NCBI RefSeq assembly: GCF_000816145.1
Contig: NZ_CP007141.1
Span: 1,116,001-1,180,000 of the forward strand
Origin: Pseudothermotoga hypogea DSM 11164 = NBRC 106472
GTDB lineage: Bacteria > Thermotogota > Thermotogae > Thermotogales > DSM-5069
Direction of reading: 5' to 3'
DNA length: 64,000 bases
Shown here: positions 54,391 to 63,183 of the stretch, one piece after another
How positions within the stretch are numbered: the stretch's first letter is position 1
Layout: each line of letters begins with the position of its first letter
Program-made: the position numbers and the translations under genes
Notes under the pieces: generated by a model
Databases searched by the model: none
Told to the model about the DNA's origin: nothing
Seen by the model: only the letters and a program-made list of their open reading frames with translations

Positions 54391-55744
54391 CGAGTTTTTC
54401 GAGCAAGGCTTTGTAGGCTCTGTAAGTTTCAAAAAGATCTGCCTTCGAAACCAGCTCGAACGGTGAGTGCATCCCAAGCAGAGCTGGTCCCATGTCCAAA
54501 ACGCAAGCACCCTTCTCTGCCAAGAACTTCGCTACCGTTCCGCCACCACCACGGTCTACCTTACCGAGCGTTGCCACCTGCCAAGCGATCTTTTCTTCGT
54601 TCAAGACCTTCCTCACCTTCGCCACGAACTCCGCGTGCGCCTCGCTCGCGCCAGACTTCCCCCTGCTTCCGGTGTATCTGACCAATCCCACACCGTATCC
54701 GAGCTTCGCCGCGTTCTGAACATCGTGAACGTCTTTGAACATGGGATCCACGCCTGGACAGACATCGGCAGAGATCACGTTGGTTTTCGCGAACAGTTCG
54801 TCTATGCCGAGGGATGTATCGGTGCAACCTTGTACTTTCAGAATCTTCTTGAGGAACAGTACGTAGAAGCTTGCCTTCGCTGCTGCGTTGCCTTCGCTGC
54901 CTATCTCTTCCCTGTCGAACAGGATCACACCGCAGGAACGTTTTGCTCCTTCTGCCTCGATGAGCGCTCTCAAAGCGGTGTAACCATACACGCGATCGTC
55001 GTGACCGTAAGCGCCCAGCAGGCTTTCGTCCAAACCGACGCTTCGAGCCTTCAACGCTGGAACAAGTTGAAACTCCGCGCTCACGAAATCTTCCTCTTCG
55101 ATGCCGTAGCGTTCCTTGAGGATCTTCAGAACATGTATTTTCACAGCCTCTTTCTCCTGACCTGCCAGAGGTATTGTTCCGAGAATCACGGAAAGTTTCT
55201 CCGCGTCGAACTTCTGACTCACCAGCCCGTCCTCTTTGTCGAGGTGTGGGAGAAGGTCAGGTATGACAAAAACGGGATCTTCACCACACTGGCCCAGGTG
55301 GATTTCAACCACTTCTCCGTTTGCCTTCACCACGAAACCGTGAAGCTCCAGAGGCAAGCTGAACCATTGGTACTTCTTCACACCGCCGTAGTAGTGCGTG
55401 CGCGCTAAAGCGACGTTTTCTTCTTCGAAGATCGGTTGAGGCTTGAGATCCAACCTGGGTGAATCTATGTGTGCTACCACCAGGTTCAAGCCGTCTTGAA
55501 GTTTGCCGACCAACCTCACTGCTACGAGTGATTTTGCCCTGTTCACGGCGTAAACTTTGTCCTGAGTTCCATCGAAATGCTCGATATCCACAAAACCAGC
55601 TTCTTTAAGCATCTTTTCAGCTTCCCAGATCACCATGCGTTCGGTTCTGGCCGTGTTCATGAAATCTGCGTACTGCCTGCTGAACTGCTCAATCTCAGCT
55701 CTGTCATGCGTGCGCCAAACATTTTTCATCTTGAACTTCAACAC
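54386..55744 (-). CDS. M18-family aspartyl aminopeptidase
   Basis: Dinuclear metal aminopeptidase of 452 aa that removes N-terminal Asp/Glu. The family motifs AHIDSPRLDLKP, LFDREEIGS, DVHDVQNAAKLGYG, GGGGTVAKFLAEKG and GMHSPFELVS give the metal ligands (His, Asp, Glu). GTG 55744 with AGGAGG 7 nt upstream is the start. Divergent from the flagellin gene. Confidence 0.93.
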   Translation of the reverse strand: MLKFKMKNVWRTHDRAEIEQFSRQYADFMNTARTERMVIWEAEKMLKEAGFVDIEHFDGTQDKVYAVNRAKSLVAVRLVGKLQDGLNLVVAHIDSPRLDLKPQPIFEEENVALARTHYYGGVKKYQWFSLPLELHGFVVKANGEVVEIHLGQCGEDPVFVIPDLLPHLDKEDGLVSQKFDAEKLSVILGTIPLAGQEKEAVKIHVLKILKERYGIEEEDFVSAEFQLVPALKARSVGLDESLLGAYGHDDRVYGYTALRALIEAEGAKRSCGVILFDREEIGSEGNAAAKASFYVLFLKKILKVQGCTDTSLGIDELFAKTNVISADVCPGVDPMFKDVHDVQNAAKLGYGVGLVRYTGSRGKSGASEAHAEFVAKVRKVLNEEKIAWQVATLGKVDRGGGGTVAKFLAEKGACVLDMGPALLGMHSPFELVSKADLFETYRAYKALLEKLE

Positions 55745-55821
55745 GATTCCACCTCCTGATTTTTCATCTCACTTTCAATATTTTACGGCAAGTGGTAAAA
55801 TTTGTTGTGGGAGGAAAACAC

Positions 55822-56625
55822 ATGAGGATCAACGAGGTCAGTGGTATGTGGGCGATACGTCAGTTGCAGCTGCTCTCAGGCCAGCAATCTGGCTTGATCG
55901 GTCAGCTTTCGCGTGCCACGATACCTTTCAATCAGGACGTTTCCTCCTCTGCGATCGCCGAAAGGTTGAAGGCGCAGATCAGCGGTTATCAAAGAGCCAT
56001 GTACGAATCGCACAACGCTATAGGAATGCTTTCCACTGCCGAGGCGGGCCTGGGATCGATCCATTCTGCTCTGAACAGGCTCAGGGAGCTCGCCGTTCAG
56101 GCCTCGAACTCCACGCTCAGCGATTCTGAAAGGTCTGCACTACAAGAAGAATACTCCCAACTGTTGCAACAGATCAACGCGACGTCCCAGAACGTCAGTT
56201 ACAACAACATCAGAGTTCTCGCAGGAGAAGTCACGAACTTCAGCGTTCAAACTGGACCGAACGAAGGTCAGAGGATGACTATCACGCTCCCCGCCGTAGA
56301 CAGCGAAAGGTTGGGCCTTTCCAATACGAACGTCACTAACATCGAGAACGCTCAACGAGCACTCGAAGCGATCGATCGGGCAACCGAAAGCGTTTCGAGA
56401 ACGCGCTCTTATATTGGAGCGACCACGAACAGATTGCTTTCTGCAATCAACGAGATGAGTGGTACGATGATCAATTTGACTTCGAGCGTGAGCAGACTCA
56501 CCGACACAGATTTTGCCAGAAGCACGATGGAACTCTTCAGAACCCAGCTTTTACAGCAATCTTCTTTGATCAACCTGATCCACTCGAACGTGTCACGTCA
56601 GAGTGTTCTGAGACTGCTTCGGTGA
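55822..56625 (+). CDS. Minimal flagellin
   Basis: Flagellar filament subunit, 267 aa. The N-terminal D0/D1 helices include IGMLSTAEAGLGSIHSALNR and LRELAVQASNSTLSDSER, and the C-terminal helices end TDTDFARSTMELF, SVLRLLR. The D2/D3 outer domains are absent. The N-terminus differs from canonical flagellins (MRINEVSGMWAIRQLQ), so this could be a minor or variant flagellin. ATG 55822 has GGGAGG upstream. No other flagellar gene is nearby. Confidence 0.88.
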   Translation: MRINEVSGMWAIRQLQLLSGQQSGLIGQLSRATIPFNQDVSSSAIAERLKAQISGYQRAMYESHNAIGMLSTAEAGLGSIHSALNRLRELAVQASNSTLSDSERSALQEEYSQLLQQINATSQNVSYNNIRVLAGEVTNFSVQTGPNEGQRMTITLPAVDSERLGLSNTNVTNIENAQRALEAIDRATESVSRTRSYIGATTNRLLSAINEMSGTMINLTSSVSRLTDTDFARSTMELFRTQLLQQSSLINLIHSNVSRQSVLRLLR

Positions 56626-56794
56626 ACTCACAGGTATCGAGCACGGACTCTCAGTTCACGGCAAGCTCGGGTCGGAGAGCAACTTTTTCAATCTTTGAAA
56701 GTCGCAGCAACGAGGACCAACCCCTATCCCACTCTTGCGTGTATGGACCGCGGCCATTAGTCGATTAGAAGAGGCAAATTCTCGAATCAGGATA

Positions 56795-57199
56795 TCAAAT
56801 GGAACCGCTCCGATACTCCGTTCTGAACTTGATGATCGTCGTTGACTGGAAAGTTGCCCCCGTCGGCTCGATCACACAACCTGCAGGAAGCGTGAGAAGA
56901 TAGACCGTGTTTGGCTTCAATCTCTCGAGAGGCCTTATCTCAAGCTGAGTTTCATAACTGATGAGCTTTTGTATCTGCACAGTTTGTCCAGCCTCCGTCT
57001 TCAGCACGATCTGCTCCCAGTTCGGTCCCTGCGAGATCTTCTTGTTGAACCTGACGTACAGGAAAGAATTCAGAGCAACGTTCTCTTCTGAATCTCTCGG
57101 TGAAGTCCAAAAGATCTCTGGAGGACTCGCGACAGAACCTGTGGTGAAAGAGAGGACGTAAACCTGTTGCATCGGATTGCCTTGCAGATCGACAAGACC
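56795..57199 (-). pseudogene. Severed C-terminal part of an Ig-like domain protein
   Basis: The frame from GLVDLQGNPMQQVYVLSFTTG to FRTEYRSGSI encodes the end of one Big_5 (bacterial Ig-like) domain and one complete further domain (PPEIFWTSPRDSEENVALNS onward). It continues the gene at 57426-59759, separated by a structured insertion. About 20 residues that should link the two halves are missing. An ATG at 57263-57261 inside the insertion could in principle start it, but no signal peptide would be present. Confidence 0.7.
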
Positions 57200-57470
57200 T
57201 TGGCACTCCCAATCCCCTGAAGGGGATAGGATTCTTAGCAGCTCTTTAGGCTGCCTTCCATGGAGCATTTGATACTCCATGGCCACAGAGGTGTGGTTTA
57301 AACCTTACACCTCTGGCGGGTGCCAATCCCGCTACTACTTGGGACTTCTTCCCAAGATACCTATGCCAAATGGCATAGTTCCCGTGTTACAATGATAACA
57401 CAAGTGCTAATAAAAATCAAGCCCCTTACCCATTCGCCTGAAGAAGAAGGGCTTGCGGGGCAGTATTTTC
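57200..57470 (-). mobile_element. Hairpin-rich insertion resembling an IS200/IS605 tnpB 3' end with omega-RNA
   Basis: About 270 bp with consecutive perfect stems (plus-strand arms): CCCCTGAAGGGG, CCATGGAG/CTCCATGG (8 bp), CAGAGGTGT/ACACCTCTG (9 bp), GCGGG/CCCGC, CTTGGGA/TCCCAAG and TATGCCA/TGGCATA. Read leftward it starts with a coding-like tail (TENTAPQALLLQANG, stop TAA at 57428-57426), then hairpins, and finishes with AATCC-hairpin-GGGAG. This layout resembles the end of a tnpB gene, its reRNA/omega-RNA and the right end of an IS605-type element. No transposase and no left end is seen, so it is probably a remnant. A HEARO-type RNA is an alternative. Boundaries are approximate. Confidence 0.5.
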
Positions 57471-59759
57471 TGTCAGGGTGTCGAACTCGACTCTCGAATC
57501 GAAGCTCACAGGATTGTTGTTCACCTTCACACTCATCTGTGAGAAGTTGGTTCCTTTCTTCATCCCCTCTGAAAAGATTATCCAGACAACTTGATCGCGG
57601 TACACGTTTGTCGCACCGTTGGGTGGAAAACTTTTGACGATCTGTGGAGGAACTGCGGACGTGAAAGAGAAGCTGTGCGCGAGGTTCGGGGCGTCGGTTT
57701 GCGAATCGAGGACCGCGTGTTGCGGTACCGTTACGCTGTAATCCTTGTTGATCTCAAGGTTTTGACGTGGTCTTATTACCAACGAGGCACCACTGATGCT
57801 TTTATCTATCGCAACGATTTGGTTGGAAGACTTCAACTGTACGTTGTTGAAAGCCGGACCCGGTTTGATATTTCTGTCGAACCGAATCACTATGGATTTG
57901 CTCGTTGGCACATCCCGTTGTTTGTCCGCTGGATCGGTTGAAACAACCTTCACGAAGGATGCAGTTTTGAAATTCAGTGAGAAGGCTAAGTTCGGATTTC
58001 CGCTGGAATCCTTCAACGCACCGCTTTGAATTTCCAGAACGTACGGTTGATCGACCGCCAGTGGGGAACTGAAGGATACGGTGAGTTCGTTGTTGCTCAA
58101 GCTGACGTTCGCACCTTTACTGGCGTCGGTCACGTACTCACCGGTAGACTTTTTCAAAACGATGGCATCCCTTCGAACCAACGTGCAGGTTTTGTTGAAA
58201 ACAAACTTGATCGATGGTTTGATGGGCACGTTGCTTTCGCCGTTTCTGATCGAAGTATTCACGACGATGAGTGGTGAACCGGTCGTGAAAGTGAGACGAA
58301 ATTCGTTCAGGTTTCCAACATTTGAACTGTCTCTGAAGGCGTTCTGCTGAACGATCAACTCGTAGAGTGTGTTACCTTCCAGTGAGTTTCTCGGTGAGAG
58401 AGTGACTGTAGAGCCTTGGATGCTCACATTTGTGGGGACACTCTGATTCGTTCCAACCTTCCGTAACAAGATCTTTGAACCATCGTAGCCAGACACGTTC
58501 GAACTCAAAGACAGTTTTATCTGTGGCTGTAAACTCACTTCAGTGGAGCCATCTTTCAAAGAAGAATCGAGAACTTCTGGGGACCTTGGACCTCTGTAGT
58601 GTAAGAGCGCGGGCCCTATCTTCAGTCCACGGTTTCCATTGAGGTCCCCTTCGACTGTACCATCGGTGTAAAAGCTCAAGACGCTGTGGGCGAGACCGGC
58701 CGCGGCTACGGTTGCCTTCAGCCTCAACCACAGATGAACCCGGTCAGTGTAGGGAAGCTGGAGGTTCTCGAAGATGAGCGTTGAAGCTTTGGCAATTTTT
58801 TCATCGATTTCGAACAGCGTCGCGACCAACTTCATCGATTCGAGCGCGAATTTCAAATATCCAGCCTGGCTCATCTCGACCACATCGATGATGATATCCG
58901 TAATACCACTCGCATAGTTTTGGAGCAAATCTTGAATGTAACCTTCGGTGCTGTGACTAACAGATTTGAACAATAGTTGAACCTTAGATTTTGAAAGGAC
59001 TTGGTTAATGGAGAATCCTTGTCCCAATCCAGCCGCTATCGCAACGCTGTAACCACCTTGACCGGTCCAACCCTCGCCGACCACGTTGATGGTACCGGCG
59101 TACGCAACGTCGAAGTAGACGTCAGGATTGCTCGAAAATCCCGCCGGAACGCTGGGCTTGGAAAAGCTTCTGAATATCACGTAGTCGATGGATGCCTTTT
59201 GTGGAGCACCCCAACCCCAGATGGTTCCAAGGCCCGCCGCGTGCATCCAAACTTTGCCAGTCGAAAAAGCGTCGTAAGCACTATAGGAAACTTTACCTTC
59301 ATAGTGGAGTGGCTGAAACGCGTCGTTGACGGTGCAGTTGAAAGCTCTTGCGTGAGATAGTTTCGTGATCAATCTCGGGTTGCTGTTGGGCTTGGAAAGG
59401 CGGACCTCGATGAACCTCAGGGATGTTCTGTGAGGAAGTATCAAATAGGCGGTGTGCCAACCTGTTAAGTTGTCGATGTTGTCGTTCTCACGACCACAGC
59501 GAAAGGCTGCCACGGGTCTGTCCGAACCATCGTAGCAGATGAATGTGACCCTGTCGTTTGCCACAGAGCCTGGGGAAGAAACACCGTACCAGCGCAGTTC
59601 AACGGCTTCGAAGAAATTCTGCTCCAAGGTGAGCCTGTAGCGAGATTCATCCTTGCTTTCCATGAGCACTTGCCAGTTGTTGAAGGTGAGCTCAGCAGCG
59701 CAGAGAAAGGATAACAGACACGAAATCATCAGCCACAGGAGTTGAATCCTGATCTTCAC
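57426..59759 (-). CDS. Secreted Big_5 (Ig-like) repeat protein, truncated
   Basis: Signal peptide (MKIRIQLLWLMISCLLSFLC), about 390 residues of unidentified beta-rich sequence, then three Big_5/SbsA-type Ig-like domains with the N-P-x-x-G-x-x-x-V pattern (SLKDGSTEVSLQPQ, TDPADKQRDVPTSKS, PPNGATNVYRDQ) and part of one more. The last domain breaks after SRVEFDTL and is replaced by about 16 residues (TENTAPQALLLQANG) from the insertion. It may still be exported, but its normal C-terminus lies in the severed piece. Probably a cell-surface protein; function unknown. Confidence 0.8.
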   Translation of the reverse strand: MKIRIQLLWLMISCLLSFLCAAELTFNNWQVLMESKDESRYRLTLEQNFFEAVELRWYGVSSPGSVANDRVTFICYDGSDRPVAAFRCGRENDNIDNLTGWHTAYLILPHRTSLRFIEVRLSKPNSNPRLITKLSHARAFNCTVNDAFQPLHYEGKVSYSAYDAFSTGKVWMHAAGLGTIWGWGAPQKASIDYVIFRSFSKPSVPAGFSSNPDVYFDVAYAGTINVVGEGWTGQGGYSVAIAAGLGQGFSINQVLSKSKVQLLFKSVSHSTEGYIQDLLQNYASGITDIIIDVVEMSQAGYLKFALESMKLVATLFEIDEKIAKASTLIFENLQLPYTDRVHLWLRLKATVAAAGLAHSVLSFYTDGTVEGDLNGNRGLKIGPALLHYRGPRSPEVLDSSLKDGSTEVSLQPQIKLSLSSNVSGYDGSKILLRKVGTNQSVPTNVSIQGSTVTLSPRNSLEGNTLYELIVQQNAFRDSSNVGNLNEFRLTFTTGSPLIVVNTSIRNGESNVPIKPSIKFVFNKTCTLVRRDAIVLKKSTGEYVTDASKGANVSLSNNELTVSFSSPLAVDQPYVLEIQSGALKDSSGNPNLAFSLNFKTASFVKVVSTDPADKQRDVPTSKSIVIRFDRNIKPGPAFNNVQLKSSNQIVAIDKSISGASLVIRPRQNLEINKDYSVTVPQHAVLDSQTDAPNLAHSFSFTSAVPPQIVKSFPPNGATNVYRDQVVWIIFSEGMKKGTNFSQMSVKVNNNPVSFDSRVEFDTLTENTAPQALLLQANG

Positions 59760-59889
59760 AACACCACCCCCTTGAGACTTTCACACCTCAAAAGAGTGTT
59801 TTTCCATTGGAAGTGTGCAACTCTGGGATTAGAAAGCGATTAGAACATAGGTGTTGATACTCCGATGGGGACATTTTTGATTCGTGGTT

Positions 59890-61185
59890 TCAACAACCGA
59901 TTCGCATCAGAATGTTTTTCAGCAAAAGCTTCAGACTCTCGAGTGAAAGGTGTGTTCTTCCTATCTGAAAGTTTTTCTCCACGATCTCTGAAAGCCGCTT
60001 CGGATCACAGAGCAATTCTTTCAATCTTTCTGCAGCATCGTCCAACCTCTGAACGTCGACTCTGTACAAACCCTCGTTCTCGTCGTAATGAGCAGTATCA
60101 CCGAGCGAGATGAACTGGAAACCTAAAGACGCGATGTCGCTTTTGTAGACGGGATATTCGAACACGACGAGTGGTTTTCTCGCAAAAACGGCCTCGATGA
60201 GCTGATTACCCCAGCCTTCGAGTAAGGACGTGTACGTGATGACATCGCAGATGGCGTACATGTCCCAGAGTGAGTAGTATTTCCTGTCGTTCACGAACCT
60301 CTCCGATCTGACCATTTCGAACGCGAAGTGAGTTTCGTAAGGCATGCTTTCAGCTTTCTTCAAGATCTTTCGATAGTACTCTTGAGATTCGGTTTCTGGG
60401 AAACCCGCCAAGACGAAGTGGACCTTTTTCTCGACTTTTTCGTTCAAGCACGCCACGAAGTCCATCGCTATCTCTATGGCCTTCCTTGGAACGATCCTGG
60501 TGGCATGCAGTACCACAAGATCGTCTTCAAATATATCAAGAGCGGATCTGAGATCTCTGTTGTACTCATCGATTTGCCAAGCAGGTTGGTTGAAGTCGAA
60601 CACGTTCGGTACAACAACAGAATCGATATTCTTTCTTCGCCTCAGTTCTTCTTGCGCGAGCCTGTTGATCGTCACGTGGAGAATGAGTTCATCTTTCGGG
60701 GGGAAGTATTCTTCGAGTATCCTCTTCACGTACTCGCACTGAGGCGTTGAGTATCTTTCCCTCTCCCAGTAGAAATCGTGGTGATGGGCTATGACTTTCA
60801 AATTCTTTTCTCTCACGAAATTTGCAAGTGCGACTGCGGCGGCCAGGTTGAATCCGAGCGAGAAGATGTTGTTGACGATGAGAAGATCCAGCTTGGGTAA
60901 CTTCTCTCTCAGTTCAGCTTCGATTCTGCCAGCGTAGTTCTCGAACATCTCCTGGAAGGTCCGCTCGCTTACGGTCAACTTTTCAAATGCGTTCTTGTGG
61001 ATCTGCAGGTTCGTGGCATCGTTCATCGAAAGGAAACGTATCTGTATGCCACCAGCTTGATCGAACTCTCCAGCCACGTAGATCACTTCGTGCCCCATTT
61101 CTTCGAGCACTTTCTTCCATTTCTCCATCTCCAGAGAGACCCCATCTGTGAAACCAGCCCTGAAGTGGACCAGAGCGATCTTCAT
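59890..61185 (-). CDS. GT4-family glycosyltransferase
   Basis: A 431-aa GT-B glycosyltransferase starting MKIALVHFRAGFTDGVSLEM, with LVVLHATRIVPRKAIEIAMDF as the donor-side Rossmann entry and YTSLLEGWGNQLIEAVFARK as the GT4 E-x7-E-like motif. ATG 61185 overlaps the RpiR stop (ATGA). Grouping with a GH38-type hydrolase and a second glycosyltransferase suggests a small glycoside such as a glycosylglycerate solute rather than a cell-wall polymer; this is inference. Confidence 0.82.
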   Translation of the reverse strand: MKIALVHFRAGFTDGVSLEMEKWKKVLEEMGHEVIYVAGEFDQAGGIQIRFLSMNDATNLQIHKNAFEKLTVSERTFQEMFENYAGRIEAELREKLPKLDLLIVNNIFSLGFNLAAAVALANFVREKNLKVIAHHHDFYWERERYSTPQCEYVKRILEEYFPPKDELILHVTINRLAQEELRRRKNIDSVVVPNVFDFNQPAWQIDEYNRDLRSALDIFEDDLVVLHATRIVPRKAIEIAMDFVACLNEKVEKKVHFVLAGFPETESQEYYRKILKKAESMPYETHFAFEMVRSERFVNDRKYYSLWDMYAICDVITYTSLLEGWGNQLIEAVFARKPLVVFEYPVYKSDIASLGFQFISLGDTAHYDENEGLYRVDVQRLDDAAERLKELLCDPKRLSEIVEKNFQIGRTHLSLESLKLLLKNILMRIGC

Positions 61186-62009
61186 CTCTTCTCTTCCTCG
61201 TATCTCTTTGGCCTTAGAACTTCAGACAAACCGTTCAGATGTTCTTCTTTTTCCGAGTATATCTTTTTGAGAATCGTTCTGAAGAGTATCTCGACCACCA
61301 CCAACTCACCCAAGTTTCCCCTGAGAAACTCGTGCTTCTCAAACCTCGCGGTGGGGCTGTAGAGGACCATGTCGGCAACCGAAGCCAAGGGTGAACCTAT
61401 GCCCGCCGTGATGGCCACGGTCTTGGCTCCCACGTCCTTCGCCACCTGTGTGGACTTCACGGTGTCTCTAATGTTACCGCTGTGGCTGACCGATACGACC
61501 AGATCTCTGTCGCAAAGGCTTGTCGCAACGATCACTTGCACATGCGGATCGTTGTAGTAGAAGGAGGGAAAACCAAGCAGTGAGAACAAAAGGCTTCCGT
61601 ACTCCGCTGCGACCGCAGACAGCCCCACACCAAAAAAGATCGTTTTTTGAGACTGGATCACCCACTCTGCAACCTTTTCGACGTCTTCCTTTTTCAGCGT
61701 CGAGGGCAAGCGATCTATGAAGGACCTCATCTGATCTATGTACTCAACGAAAGCGTCCTTGGGGCTGGTTGGATAGATTCTCGCACCACTGATCTGCTTC
61801 GTGAGTTCGATCTTGAAGGACTGGTACCCATCGAACTTCAGCTTTCTGACCAGCCTGTAGATCGTTGTCTCGCTGACACCGACGATCCTCGCAAATTCGG
61901 TTATCGAGTAGTGAATCACGTCGTCGGGTCTTTCGAGAATGTAAGAAGCCACTTTCTTTTCAGATTCGCTGAGCCTGTCGTACATTCCAAGCAAACTGTC
62001 AAGTATCAA
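61182..62009 (-). CDS. RpiR-family regulator with SIS domain
   Basis: A 275-aa transcriptional regulator with an N-terminal RpiR helix-turn-helix (YSITEFARIVGVSETTIYRL) and a C-terminal SIS sugar-phosphate-binding domain (SVSHSGNIRDTV, AITAGIGSPLASVADMVL). It likely senses a phosphosugar and controls this operon. TTG 62009 with GGAGATGG upstream; it overlaps the preceding glycosyltransferase gene by 11 bp and the next one by ATGA. Confidence 0.9.
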   Translation of the reverse strand: MILDSLLGMYDRLSESEKKVASYILERPDDVIHYSITEFARIVGVSETTIYRLVRKLKFDGYQSFKIELTKQISGARIYPTSPKDAFVEYIDQMRSFIDRLPSTLKKEDVEKVAEWVIQSQKTIFFGVGLSAVAAEYGSLLFSLLGFPSFYYNDPHVQVIVATSLCDRDLVVSVSHSGNIRDTVKSTQVAKDVGAKTVAITAGIGSPLASVADMVLYSPTARFEKHEFLRGNLGELVVVEILFRTILKKIYSEKEEHLNGLSEVLRPKRYEEEKR

Positions 62010-63183
62010 CGAACCATCTCCTTTTGAACGGTTCTTTCAGCCGTATGAAGAGTTGAAGTTGAGATTCTATCAGTTTTTCTGCCTCGGCGCTGTCCATGTC
62101 CTTGGTTTTCTCGACGAAGTCCGCAACGCGCGCAAAGTAGAACGGCAAAAGATCCAGAACGATTTCCTCGCTCCTTTCTCTTTTGTATGCTAACGCGAAC
62201 TCGTAGACAGTTTCAACCCATTGTTCTACGTCCAGTGTGCCGTTTTTGAGTATCGATTCGAGAAGTTCTCTTCGCAACGATGCTCTGACCGGCATCCTCT
62301 CTCTCAAAGTTTTGCTCGCCTTTTCTTTCAAGTTTTTCAAGTCCACAACGATCTCTTCGACTCGCTGTGCGGGTTGTTCACCGTAGATTTCTGTGTCGAT
62401 CAGATCGTTAACGTTTTTCCATCTGTCCTGATATTCGATCATGAGCTCGAAGAGCGTTTGCACGACCTGAACGAACATTCCTTGAAGTTGTTTACCAGGG
62501 TCTTTCACGTCGTGAACCTTGGCACCGAGTGCCGCCTGAACGGGCAACTTTTCCAACTCGTTGATCGCCGTCGTCGTCATCCATATGTCGATACCAAAGC
62601 GCGCGACATTGCTTTGCCAGACCTTCTCAGGCTTGCTCAAAAAGACTTGGATCAATTTCGAACCCACGGCGAAGTCTCCACCTATCGGCTGACGCACCTT
62701 CACACCGTAGAGCGCTGAAGTTAGCGGATAACACACGTTGTTCGTGATGGTACCATCGTACTTGTGTCTCAAGTACAGCGGTGTCACGTAGTTGGTTCTG
62801 TCTTCGAGTATGGGTCTCGCCATGCGTTCTATCCACCAAGGTTCAACGCTCCTGAGGTCCGAATCGAGCATTATGAAAACCTTGGCCCTTGCCTTGTGCG
62901 CAGTCTCAAACAGTGCCCTGACGGCACTTCCCTTTCCGGGGATACCTCTATATCTCAGTGAAAACTTCGGAACTTCAAAAGTATCGCTGGCCAGAAAGGC
63001 TTCCACAGTTCCGTCCGTTGAGCCTCCGTCCGAGTTCACGATGAGGCCTTTGAGTCCCAACTTTTTGATACCTTCCGCGGCCGTTCGTGCGACGTGGGCT
63101 ATGGTGGTCGCATTGTTGAAGCTCGGTATACCCACCACGACGTCGCACTTTTCAACCTGTGGAATATCGTTGTGATACTTCAT
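61999..63183 (-). CDS. GT-A glycosyltransferase, candidate glycosylglycerate synthase
   Basis: A 394-aa GT2/GT81-like enzyme with NSDGGSTDGTVEAFL, the metal-binding DSD in FIMLDSDLRS and the acceptor-side VRQPIGGDFAVG. The extended helical C-terminus (about residues 270-394) is reminiscent of glucosyl- and mannosylglycerate synthases. Product not proven. ATG 63183 overlaps the hydrolase stop (ATGA). Confidence 0.75.
   Translation of the reverse strand: MKYHNDIPQVEKCDVVVGIPSFNNATTIAHVARTAAEGIKKLGLKGLIVNSDGGSTDGTVEAFLASDTFEVPKFSLRYRGIPGKGSAVRALFETAHKARAKVFIMLDSDLRSVEPWWIERMARPILEDRTNYVTPLYLRHKYDGTITNNVCYPLTSALYGVKVRQPIGGDFAVGSKLIQVFLSKPEKVWQSNVARFGIDIWMTTTAINELEKLPVQAALGAKVHDVKDPGKQLQGMFVQVVQTLFELMIEYQDRWKNVNDLIDTEIYGEQPAQRVEEIVVDLKNLKEKASKTLRERMPVRASLRRELLESILKNGTLDVEQWVETVYEFALAYKRERSEEIVLDLLPFYFARVADFVEKTKDMDSAEAEKLIESQLQLFIRLKEPFKRRWFVDT

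Noticed and set aside
55478-55490. Extra DnaA-box-like GCTACCACC in the aminopeptidase gene
   Set aside because: Single coding-region match, expected by chance.
57200-57286. ATG-initiated start for the severed Ig-like fragment
   Set aside because: The ATG lies within a hairpin of the insertion and the first residues do not belong to the domain or form a signal peptide.
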